From Streptococcus sp. Marseille-P6264 (GTDB lineage: Bacteria; Bacillota; Bacilli; Lactobacillales; Streptococcaceae), in assembly GCF_902460355.1 (NCBI RefSeq), contig NZ_CABPTO010000001.1:496001-560000 (forward strand): 64,000 nucleotides of DNA, written 5' to 3'. The notes under the pieces are model-generated. The model ran no database searches, had not been told where the DNA came from, and saw only the letters and a program-made list of their open reading frames with translations. Both the position numbers and the translations under genes were made by a program. Shown piece by piece: positions 23,759 through 31,587 of the stretch. Numbering within the stretch: position 1 is the first letter of the stretch; each line of letters begins with the position of its first letter.

Positions 23759-26209
23759 TTACTTGATATAAGCTGAGAAAACTTCTTCGTCTGAAATGGT
23801 ATCAGAGATGAAGCTGCCATTGCTGGTGCGCTCAGACAGGCTGAGGTCAGTCAGATTGATTTCATAGGCCGTTCCTTTATTGGAAAGCACCTGCAAAATC
23901 TGCTCCTCACTGGCTTCTGCTTCTGTTGTAAAGAGGTCAAAGTCTGCTGCTTCGCCATAGACTGGACCAGCTGCGAAGACACGATGCGGCTTGGTCTTAA
24001 GCTCTCTCAGAACTTGAAGACCGCGATTTGCCCGACTAGTAACAGGAATATCTGCAACTGCCATACGCTTCAGTGAACCGCGCTGAGTCAGGATGTAAAG
24101 CGAGTCTGTGTTGGCGATAAAGGCTGCTGCTAAGACATCGTCCTTCTTGAGGTTGATGGCTTTAACCCCAGCCGCCTTAGCTCCGATAACCGGCACTTCC
24201 TCAATATTAAAGCGCAGGGCATAGCCATTCTTGGTTACGAGCATAACATCATCCAGCTTAATCGGCGCCAGAGCAATAACCTGGTCGTCTTCATTTTTCA
24301 GCTTGGCAAACTTGAGTGACTTGGACTTGTAGGTCCGCCAAGGACTAAATTCCTTGCGCTCTACACGCTTGATTTGACCCAGCTTGGTCACTGCAAAGTA
24401 AGTGCCTTCCTCAAAACTATCCAGCAATTCTGTATAGATAACCTCTTCCTTGGTATCAAAGTTGCTGATGGTCTGGCTGAGGTGTTCTCCGATTTCTTTC
24501 CAGCGGATGTCTGACAGCTCATGAACAGGCCGGTAAATGACATTTCCTAGACTCGTAAAAATCAGCAAGTGCTGAGTCGTCTTGGCCGGACTGAGGAAAA
24601 TCAGTCGGTCATCATCACGCTTGCCTATCTCTTCTAAGGTCGACGCCGAGAAAGAACGCGGACTGGTCCGCTTGATATAACCAGAACGAGTCACGCTGAC
24701 ATAGGTTTCTTCCTCAACGATGAGACTAGCTGTATCAATCTCGATGGCGTTTGCTGTATCCTGCAGCTCGCTGAGACGCGGATTGCCAAACTTCTTCTTG
24801 ACTTCGCGGAGCTCACGCTTCATAAGATTATACATGGTGCGCTCATCGCCGATAATGGCTGCCAGCATGGCAATCTTCTCGCGCAGCTCTGCTTCTTCCT
24901 CTTCCAGAACCACTACGTCCGTATTTGTCAAACGGTAGAGTTGGAGAGTGACGATAGCCTCAGCTTGCTCCTCAGTGAAATCATAGCTGACTTTAAGATT
25001 TTCCTTGGCGTCTGCTTTATTTTCTGAAGCACGAATCAGGGCAATCACTTCGTCCAAGATGGAAAGCACCCGAATCAGTCCTTCCACGATATGCAGTCGT
25101 TTCTCAGCCTTGGCCTTGTCAAAACGGCTGCGAGCCAAAATGATCTCCTTGCGGTGGGCAATGTAGCTGGTTAAGATTGGCACAATCCCTACCAAACGCG
25201 GCGTGAAATTGTCAATCGCCACCATGTTGAAGTTGTAATTAACTTGTAAGTCGGTGTACTTAAAGAGGTAGTTGAGAATCAGCTCAGTATTGGCGTCTTT
25301 CTTGAGCTCGATGGCAATGCGAAGACCATCCCGGTCGGATTCGTCCCGCACCTCGGCAATACCGGCCACCTTGTTATTGACCCGCACATCGTCAATCTTT
25401 TTGACCAAGACAGCCTTATTAATCTCGTAAGGAATCTCGGTGATGACGATTTGCTCTTTTCCGCCCTTCAGCTTTTCAATCTCAGTTCTGGAGCGCACCA
25501 CGACGCGACCTTTGCCAGTCTCGTAGGCTTTCTTAATCTCATCTCGACCTTGGACAATAGCTCCTGTCGGGAAGTCTGGACCAGGCAGAAACTCCATGAG
25601 TTTGTCCACCTTGGCAGACGGATGATCAATCATATAGATAACCGCGTCAATGACTTCGGCTAGATTATGGGGCGGAATATCAGTCGCATAACCAGCAGAA
25701 ATCCCAGTTGCTCCATTGACCAAAAGATTAGGAAAGGCTGCCGGCAAAACAGTCGGCTCTTTCTCGGTATCGTCAAAGTTCCAAGCAAAAGGAACGGTAT
25801 CTTTCTCAATATCCTGCAAAAGATAGCCAGCCATTTCAGACAGACGCGCCTCAGTATAACGCATAGCCGCCGGTGGATCACCGTCCATGGAACCGTTGTT
25901 TCCGTGCATCTCAACGAGAATCTCGCGATTTTTCCAGTCCTGAGACATACGGACCATGGCATCGTAGATAGAACTGTCACCGTGAGGATGGAAATTCCCC
26001 ATGATGTTCCCGACAGACTTGGCAGACTTGCGGTAGCCCTTGTCAAAGGTATTGCCGTCCTTGTTCATGGAATAAAGAATACGGCGCTGAACAGGCTTCA
26101 AGCCATCTCGAATGTCTGGCAGGGCCCGCTCTTGAATGATGTATTTGGAGTAGCGACCAAAGCGCTCTCCCATGATGTCCTCAAGGGACATGTTTTGAAT
26201 ATTGGACAT
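23759..26209 (-). CDS. parC: DNA topoisomerase IV subunit A
   Basis: 816 aa. Catalytic Tyr118 in AAMRYTEARL. The quinolone-determining segment HPHGDSSIYDAM keeps the wild-type Ser79 and Asp83, so no target resistance is expected. The C-terminal half is the beta-pinwheel that binds DNA. It pairs with ParE to decatenate daughter chromosomes. MSNIQNMSLEDIMGERFG matches pneumococcal ParC from residue 1, so ATG 26209 is right although no Shine-Dalgarno sequence precedes it. Upstream is the structured leader at 26210-26316. Unusually, three genes separate it from parE. Confidence 0.97.
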   Translation of the reverse strand: MSNIQNMSLEDIMGERFGRYSKYIIQERALPDIRDGLKPVQRRILYSMNKDGNTFDKGYRKSAKSVGNIMGNFHPHGDSSIYDAMVRMSQDWKNREILVEMHGNNGSMDGDPPAAMRYTEARLSEMAGYLLQDIEKDTVPFAWNFDDTEKEPTVLPAAFPNLLVNGATGISAGYATDIPPHNLAEVIDAVIYMIDHPSAKVDKLMEFLPGPDFPTGAIVQGRDEIKKAYETGKGRVVVRSRTEIEKLKGGKEQIVITEIPYEINKAVLVKKIDDVRVNNKVAGIAEVRDESDRDGLRIAIELKKDANTELILNYLFKYTDLQVNYNFNMVAIDNFTPRLVGIVPILTSYIAHRKEIILARSRFDKAKAEKRLHIVEGLIRVLSILDEVIALIRASENKADAKENLKVSYDFTEEQAEAIVTLQLYRLTNTDVVVLEEEEAELREKIAMLAAIIGDERTMYNLMKRELREVKKKFGNPRLSELQDTANAIEIDTASLIVEEETYVSVTRSGYIKRTSPRSFSASTLEEIGKRDDDRLIFLSPAKTTQHLLIFTSLGNVIYRPVHELSDIRWKEIGEHLSQTISNFDTKEEVIYTELLDSFEEGTYFAVTKLGQIKRVERKEFSPWRTYKSKSLKFAKLKNEDDQVIALAPIKLDDVMLVTKNGYALRFNIEEVPVIGAKAAGVKAINLKKDDVLAAAFIANTDSLYILTQRGSLKRMAVADIPVTSRANRGLQVLRELKTKPHRVFAAGPVYGEAADFDLFTTEAEASEEQILQVLSNKGTAYEINLTDLSLSERTSNGSFISDTISDEEVFSAYIK

Positions 26210-26316
26210 AGGATACTAAGCCCGTAAAATGCAAAGTGAAAATAGGGAATTCTTAAAGCGAGCGATACTCACAAGAGAATTTATCTTTTTCACACAGTAT
26301 TTAGGGCGTGTTCAAC
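26210..26316 (-). ncRNA. five-helix structured leader abutting the parC start
   Basis: Minus strand, from TTGAAC to the ATG. Nested pairs from outside in: GCCC/GGGC, TAAA/TTTA, GTGAAAA/TTTTCAC, AATTCT/AGAATT, and the apical GTGAG/CTCGC (one G-T). The leader of deoD (49111-49224) has the same helices in the same order with different, complementary bases, and the same single-stranded landmarks (TTGAAC, AAAGATAAAT, CCTATTTT, TTAGTATC). No known Rfam family is assigned here from memory. Confidence 0.65.
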
Positions 26317-26436
26317 TCCTTTCAAAGAATGTAGAGTAGATTTTTACATTAATATTGGTAGTTAAGAAAAATATTTTTAGATACTATTTGAATCATTCAC
26401 AAACACTTATTTAGATTAACCAAAAGCAACTATTCC

Positions 26437-26928
26437 CTATGGATTGTTCTTTCTTCTTTGAAGCATGTACAAATATAGACAAGGTAAATAAGAAATTATA
26501 GCAGTCGATATCAGCAAGATATCAAATACAAACTTTTGCCCTCGAAATAGCTCCTCCCAATGCATTGTATTAAGATAATGAAAAATTAAACCAAATAAAT
26601 AACAGATACTTATAGGGAAGACTCTCCACTTGATTGATTTGTATAAATAATATAAGCGTATTGATTGATAGATTGTGGAAGAAATAAGCATAGGTAAACA
26701 AAAATCAATTAGAAAAAAATAAAACCTTAAAGCATCCTGAAACATATCTGTCCGATCTATAGGAAACAACCAAATATTACAAATGGTGATAATTACAGGA
26801 AAAAATAAACCATAAAATCTTTTGCCAAGTTTATTATTTTGTAAGGCAATATATATTGATAAGATTATGGACACAATCGGAAGAAATGGGAATAACATAG
26901 CAAATATTCCAAACATAAAATCCAACAT
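26437..26928 (-). CDS. small polytopic membrane protein, unrecognised
   Basis: 163 aa, about five hydrophobic segments (LFPFLPIVSIILSIYIAL, FYGLFFPVIITICNIWLF, FYFFLIDFCLPMLISS, FPISICYLFGLIFHYL, FDILLISTAIISYLPCLYLY). No motif that I know. It is more AT-rich than the flanking core genes. GAGGTG precedes ATG 26928. Last of three accessory genes between parE and parC. Confidence 0.6.
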   Translation of the reverse strand: MLDFMFGIFAMLFPFLPIVSIILSIYIALQNNKLGKRFYGLFFPVIITICNIWLFPIDRTDMFQDALRFYFFLIDFCLPMLISSTIYQSIRLYYLYKSIKWRVFPISICYLFGLIFHYLNTMHWEELFRGQKFVFDILLISTAIISYLPCLYLYMLQRRKNNP

Positions 26929-26992
26929 ACTATTTCACCTCAATAACTATTATAAACCAAAGATTTTTTTCATCTTGTAAGTGTCTCTAAAG

Positions 26993-27805
26993 CTATTTCA
27001 ACTTCTCCTCAGCATACTTAATCATCTTTTCTGCGGTTGCTTTGTCATAGTGGAAGCCGGTTTTGCGAGAGAAAGCTTGTGCTTCTTTGTGGAAAAAGTC
27101 CATGGTATCTAAGAGAGACTGGGTAATTTTTTTCTGGTCGGAAAAGTCAAGCAAGGCTGTAAATTCCTTCTCTTTCTCAGCAGGCAAATACTGAAAGAGG
27201 TACTTGTAGTTCTTGCCAACATCGACCGCCCCCTTTTCTGCCGCTACTTGCCAAGCTAAAAGCTTGAGCAATTCTTGTTGGCAGATTCCATACAGATGAT
27301 CCGTCGCATATATCAGGTGATTTCGATGAATGCCCTTGACCACATAGGCTGACACCCACCAAAATTCATTGCAGGATTTATCAAAATCAGTCTCACTGGC
27401 TGGTGCCGTCCAATAGCGCTTGGGTGTCGGTGCATAAGGAGCAAACAGCCCCTGCGGGTCATCCAGCACTGTGAAATCCGCTTCGCTATCTACCCACTCT
27501 TTGATGTGCTCCTTGGGACAGAGGGTCAAATCTATCCTATTGCCATCTTCAAAGAGCATGAGATAGAGGCGGCGATGGCCTAGTAGGACATGCTGCTCGA
27601 TCATGCGCTTGCCAAACCTTTCCAACCAAGCAAGGTCAGCTATCAGACTATCAAAATTCTCCACAATATAGACCACATCATAGTCTTGGAACTCGTCCTT
27701 GGTAGCATTTGGGTTTGTCCGCGAGCCGGACATAGCAACAGCCTCGACCTGTAGCGCTTTTGCGGTTTGCAAAATTAAATCTAGCATTTCGGGTTCAGTT
27801 CTCAT
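26993..27805 (-). CDS. ANT(6)-type nucleotidyltransferase (streptomycin adenylyltransferase-like)
   Basis: 270 aa. MRTEPEMLDLILQTAK, SGSRTNPN and KDEFQDYDVVYIVEN reproduce the ANT(6) pattern (G-S-R-x-N, then DE-x-x-DYD with the metal aspartates). Characterised ANT(6) enzymes adenylate streptomycin at position 6, but chromosomal homologues are common and many have no proven resistance role. An in-frame start at 27919 would run into the upstream gene; ATG 27805 matches the family start, with GCAGG 7 nt upstream. Base composition is close to core genes, unlike its two neighbours. Confidence 0.82.
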   Translation of the reverse strand: MRTEPEMLDLILQTAKALQVEAVAMSGSRTNPNATKDEFQDYDVVYIVENFDSLIADLAWLERFGKRMIEQHVLLGHRRLYLMLFEDGNRIDLTLCPKEHIKEWVDSEADFTVLDDPQGLFAPYAPTPKRYWTAPASETDFDKSCNEFWWVSAYVVKGIHRNHLIYATDHLYGICQQELLKLLAWQVAAEKGAVDVGKNYKYLFQYLPAEKEKEFTALLDFSDQKKITQSLLDTMDFFHKEAQAFSRKTGFHYDKATAEKMIKYAEEKLK

Positions 27806-27875
27806 GGGAATACCTGCCTTTTCAGTGAAAACTTTAGATTCTGTAGAGGACATGTCTGTAAAGCGGACACATTGA

Positions 27876-28553
27876 TTACATATTTGAATCAATTTCTTTA
27901 ACCTTCTCAAACACATCAAAATTACAATCTAACTGATTATAACGATAGTTATCCCCTTGATATGTGGTTATATATAAACATGGAACTTCTAAAAATTGAA
28001 AATCTTTTTTTATATTGTAATTAATCAAATTTTTATTTTTTACTGAATTAAAAATTATTTCAATTAATGAGGGTATATATTTACAGATATTCCCTTTATC
28101 ATCATAATATTTCACACCACTTTTATATATTAAATCTGGATCGTTGAAATATTCTCTAGACTTAAGAAGTCGCTGAGTTGAATCTATATAATTTCCTTGA
28201 TCTGAAATTACTACCCAATCTGCATTCTCATTATCCTCACATATTTCATCAAAACTTTTATGGATCCGTTGATGAAGAATTGGTTCATAATCTATACCGT
28301 AAGACTTAATATTAGAAATTTTAATTCTATTGTTTCCTAGGACAATTACGCCTTGCTTTTTACGCATAAGTTTAACATTAACTGCAAACGTTTTTCCTTC
28401 GGATTCCTCTACTGAATATGAAACCAGCATATTTGACTGTGGTAACTCCTCGCTTTGCCAATTCGTTATGTGGAAAAAAACATCCTTCCCTTGATTAGTT
28501 TTTATAAAACCAAAACCACGTTGTTCATTATAATTTTTAATAATACCTTCCAT
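27876..28553 (-). CDS. cold-shock-domain protein with an unknown C-terminal domain
   Basis: 225 aa. Residues 1-65 form a cold-shock domain with RNP1-like GFGFIKT and RNP2-like DVFFHIT, so it should bind single-stranded RNA or DNA. Residues 66-225 (VIVLGNNRIKISNIKSYG..., later SGVKYYDDKG...IPCLYITTYQGDNYRY-like) match nothing I recognise; free-standing cold-shock proteins are about 66-70 aa. Strikingly AT-rich, with poly-T/poly-A stretches, consistent with horizontal gain. It starts 41 bp after parE. Confidence 0.7.
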   Translation of the reverse strand: MEGIIKNYNEQRGFGFIKTNQGKDVFFHITNWQSEELPQSNMLVSYSVEESEGKTFAVNVKLMRKKQGVIVLGNNRIKISNIKSYGIDYEPILHQRIHKSFDEICEDNENADWVVISDQGNYIDSTQRLLKSREYFNDPDLIYKSGVKYYDDKGNICKYIPSLIEIIFNSVKNKNLINYNIKKDFQFLEVPCLYITTYQGDNYRYNQLDCNFDVFEKVKEIDSNM

Positions 28554-28594
28554 TTGTCTATTTCTCCTTTAAACTATTTAAATTCTCTCATACT

Positions 28595-30538
28595 CTAAAA
28601 CACTCCACTCTCCTCAAGCGTAAACTTGACATTATCCTCAATCCACTTGCGGCGTGGTTCGACCTTGTCGCCCATAAGGACATTAACGCGGCGTTCGGCG
28701 CGGGCCAGGTCTTCGATGGTGACACGGATGAGGGTGCGGGTTTCGGGATTCATGGTGGTCTCCCAGAGTTGGTCGGCGTTCATTTCACCGAGCCCCTTGT
28801 AGCGCTGAAGCATGGCACCCTTGCCAAACTTGCGGCGCAAGTCATCCAGCTCACCATCGGTCCAGGCATACTCGACAACTTCGCTCTTGCCCTTGCCCTT
28901 GGACATCTTGTAGAGAGGCGGCAGGGCAATATAGACACGGCCAGCCTCGACCAGCGGTCGCATATAGCGATAGAAAAAGGTCAGCAGCAAGGTCTGGATA
29001 TGGGCACCGTCGGTGTCCGCATCAGTCATGATGATAATCTTGTCATAGTTGGCATCCTCAAGGGTGAAGTCTGTCCCGACACCAGCTCCTATCGTGTAAA
29101 TCATGGTGTTGATTTCTTCGTTCTTGAGAATGTCGGCCATCTTAGCCTTGGCAGTATTGATAACCTTACCGCGCAGGGGCAGGATGGCTTGGAACTTACG
29201 GTCACGGCCTTGCTTGGCAGAGCCGCCGGCAGAATCTCCCTCGACCAGATAGAGTTCGTTCTTGGCTGGGTTCTTGGACTGGGCTGGGGTTAGCTTACCA
29301 GAGAGCAAGCCCTTGTCTTTTTTATTTTTCTTGCCGTTCCGGCTTTCGTCACGCGCCTTGCGAGCCGCTTCCCTGGCATCTCTGGCCTTGATAGCCTTGC
29401 GGATGAGATTGGACGCCAGCTCGCCATTTTCCAAGAGGAAGAAAGTCAGCTTGTCAGAGACGATGGAGTCCACGGCAGGACGAGCCAAAGGACTGCCCAG
29501 CTTGTCCTTGGTCTGGCCTTCAAACTGGAGGTGTTCTTCTGGAACCAGGATGGACAGGACAGCAGCTAGACCCTCGCGGTAGTCCGAGCCTTCTAGATTC
29601 TTGTCCTTTTCCTTGAGCAGGCCTGTCTTTCTGGCATAGTCGTTCATGGCCTTGGTAATGGCAGACTTGAGCCCCGTCTCATGGGTCCCACCGTCCTTGG
29701 TGCGAACGTTATTGACAAAGGACAGGATATTATCCGAGTAGCCGTCGTTGTACTGAAGGGCCACCTGAACTTGGAAGCCGCTCTCCTCGCCCTCGAAATA
29801 GAGGACAGGAGTCAGGGTTTCCTTATCTTCATTGAGGTAGCTGACAAAGTCTTCAACCCCGTTTTCATAGTGAAATTCCACTTCTTCGCCAGTGCGAGCA
29901 TCGGTCAGCGACAGGCGGACATTCTTGAGCAGGAAGGCTGATTCCTTCAGCCGCTCCGCAATAGTGTTGTACTTGAAGTCTGTCGTTGAAAAAATCGTAT
30001 CGTCCGGCATGAAGGTCACTTTGGTCCCAGACTTGGACTTAGGTGCAGTACCGATTTTCTTGAGCGTAGTAACTGGTTTTCCGCCATTTTCAAAGCGCTG
30101 CTTATAAACAGTCCCATCCCGCGTGATTTCAACTTCCAGCCAGCTGGACAGGGCATTGACGACAGAGGAGCCTACACCGTGGAGACCGCCTGAGGTCTTA
30201 TATCCTCCTTGACCGAACTTACCACCAGCGTGAAGAACGGTGAAGATGACCTCAACTGTGGGAATCCCCATAGCGTGCTTGCCGACTGGCATCCCGCGTC
30301 CGTGGTCTGCGACGGTCAGACTGCCGTCTTTATTGATGGTGACCTCGATTCGGTCACCGAAGCCTGACAAGGCTTCATCGACTGCATTGTCCACAATCTC
30401 CCAGACCAGATGGTGAAGTCCCGCTCCGTCGGTCGATCCGATATACATCCCTGGACGTTTGCGGACCGCATCCAACCCTTCTAATACCTGAATGGCATCG
30501 TCATTGTAATTGTTAATATTGATTTCCTTTTTTGCCAC
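28595..30538 (-). CDS. parE: DNA topoisomerase IV subunit B
   Basis: 647 aa GHKL ATPase plus TOPRIM subunit. ATP-lid/N-box motifs are EIVDNAVDEAL and GRGMPVGKH with GLHGVGSSVVNALS. TOPRIM is ELYLVEGDSAGGSAKQGRD with IIMTDADTDGAH. The start is GTG 30538 with AGGAGG 6 nt upstream. Divergent from plsY, as in other streptococci. It would normally be followed closely by parC; here three extra genes intervene. Confidence 0.97.
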   Translation of the reverse strand: MAKKEININNYNDDAIQVLEGLDAVRKRPGMYIGSTDGAGLHHLVWEIVDNAVDEALSGFGDRIEVTINKDGSLTVADHGRGMPVGKHAMGIPTVEVIFTVLHAGGKFGQGGYKTSGGLHGVGSSVVNALSSWLEVEITRDGTVYKQRFENGGKPVTTLKKIGTAPKSKSGTKVTFMPDDTIFSTTDFKYNTIAERLKESAFLLKNVRLSLTDARTGEEVEFHYENGVEDFVSYLNEDKETLTPVLYFEGEESGFQVQVALQYNDGYSDNILSFVNNVRTKDGGTHETGLKSAITKAMNDYARKTGLLKEKDKNLEGSDYREGLAAVLSILVPEEHLQFEGQTKDKLGSPLARPAVDSIVSDKLTFFLLENGELASNLIRKAIKARDAREAARKARDESRNGKKNKKDKGLLSGKLTPAQSKNPAKNELYLVEGDSAGGSAKQGRDRKFQAILPLRGKVINTAKAKMADILKNEEINTMIYTIGAGVGTDFTLEDANYDKIIIMTDADTDGAHIQTLLLTFFYRYMRPLVEAGRVYIALPPLYKMSKGKGKSEVVEYAWTDGELDDLRRKFGKGAMLQRYKGLGEMNADQLWETTMNPETRTLIRVTIEDLARAERRVNVLMGDKVEPRRKWIEDNVKFTLEESGVF

Positions 30539-30570
30539 AAGGAACCTCCTGCATGATAGTCATCCTTATT

Positions 30571-30599
30571 ATCTTACAAGTTTTTGATAAATTTTGCAA
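30571..30599 (-). promoter_or_regulatory. parE promoter
   Basis: TTGCAA (30594-30599), 17 bp, TAAGAT (30571-30576) on the minus strand. Confidence 0.45.
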
Positions 30600-30745
30600 A
30601 GTTTTTTTCTACAAAATACCCCTTAAAGGCTGATAGAATCTGGATTTCAAGTGATTTTGGAGAAAGGCAGCCTAGCTGCAAGCATCAGACTAGACAATTC
30701 ACTTAAAATATTCTTATCATAGTCCTTTGTCCAAGTTCCAAATCA

Positions 30746-30754
30746 TGGTATAAT
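30746..30754 (+). promoter_or_regulatory. extended -10 box six bases before the plsY start
   Basis: TGgTATAAT, then aaaatc, then ATG 30761. A TTGTCC at 30727-30732 (16 bp upstream) may be the -35. No ribosome-binding site fits before the ATG. Confidence 0.72.
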
Positions 30755-30760
30755 AAAATC

Positions 30761-31405
30761 ATGATGAACACGATAATTGGATTATTACTAGCATATTTAC
30801 TGGGCTCCATTCCGACAGGTTTGTGGATTGGACAGATTTTCTTTAAAAAGAACCTGCGAGAATACGGCAGTGGCAATACTGGCACGACCAATACTTTTCG
30901 TATCCTAGGAAAGACGGCCGGCACTGCCACCTTTGCCATTGACTTTTTCAAAGGTACACTAGCGACGCTGCTGCCGCTTTTCCTGCATATTGAAGGGATT
31001 TCACCACTGATTTTTGGTCTCTTGGCCGTGATTGGCCATACCTTCCCAATCTTTGCTGGCTTCAAGGGCGGCAAAGCCGTGGCGACTAGTGCTGGAGCCG
31101 TTCTGGGCTTCTCACCAGCTTTCTTTATCTATCTGATATTGGTCTTTGTGACGACTCTCTATCTGGGAAGTATGATTTCTCTAGCCAGCGTGGTTTCTGC
31201 AAGCGTGGCTATCCTGTCTGTCTTGATTTTTCCTGCTTTAGGCTTTATCCTACCTAGCTATGATTTCCTCTTTACCCTGATTATCATTCTCTTAGCGACT
31301 ATTATCATCCTTCGTCATCGCGACAATATCCAGCGGATTCGAAATAAAACTGAAAACCTAATCCCTTGGGGCATCAACCTGACCAAGCAAAATCCAAAAA
31401 AATGA
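30761..31405 (+). CDS. plsY: acyl-phosphate:glycerol-3-phosphate acyltransferase
   Basis: 214 aa integral membrane enzyme that makes lysophosphatidic acid from acyl-phosphate and glycerol 3-phosphate, the first step of phospholipid synthesis in Gram-positives. The three PlsY motifs are visible: LLGSIPTG with [10 protein letters not shown] (about 35-45), [19 protein letters not shown] (about 90-108), and the later GHRDNI-like [14 protein letters not shown]. The start codon is doubled (ATGATG) directly after the -10 box, so it probably lacks a leader. Its TGA overlaps the start of the second 180-bp repeat copy. Confidence 0.93.
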   Translation: MMNTIIGLLLAYLLGSIPTGLWIGQIFFKKNLREYGSGNTGTTNTFRILGKTAGTATFAIDFFKGTLATLLPLFLHIEGISPLIFGLLAVIGHTFPIFAGFKGGKAVATSAGAVLGFSPAFFIYLILVFVTTLYLGSMISLASVVSASVAILSVLIFPALGFILPSYDFLFTLIIILLATIIILRHRDNIQRIRNKTENLIPWGINLTKQNPKK

Positions 31406-31583
31406 GAGTGGGACGGAAATCGGTAATTCGTTAGAATTCGATTTCGTCGTCCCACTTCCGCACAGTTGAGTAGGGCTGTAAATGCTGATGAAATCAGCGT
31501 AGTAGAGCCCACTCAACCACTGCGTCTTGCTCGACAATCAAAAAAAAACAATTGAGAGGCTAGGACTTTTGTCCCAGCCTCAT
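31404..31583 (+). repeat. 180-bp three-hairpin intergenic repeat, copy 2
   Basis: Same order and structure as copy 1 (5228-5406), differing by a handful of substitutions and an A-run insertion before the last hairpin. It starts inside the plsY stop codon (TGA-GAGTGGGAC) and ends about 5 bp from the stop of the opposing 5'-nucleotidase gene. The last hairpin (GAGGCT-GGAC/GTCC-AGCCTC) is followed by ATTTTTTT, a strong terminator for plsY. Confidence 0.9.
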
Positions 31584-31587
31584 TTTT

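Noticed and set aside
23759..26209. Quinolone-resistance changes in parC
   Set aside because: Ser79 and Asp83 are the wild-type residues.
30703..31074. 123-aa frame antisense to plsY
   Set aside because: Basic, low-complexity shadow of plsY with no start signals.
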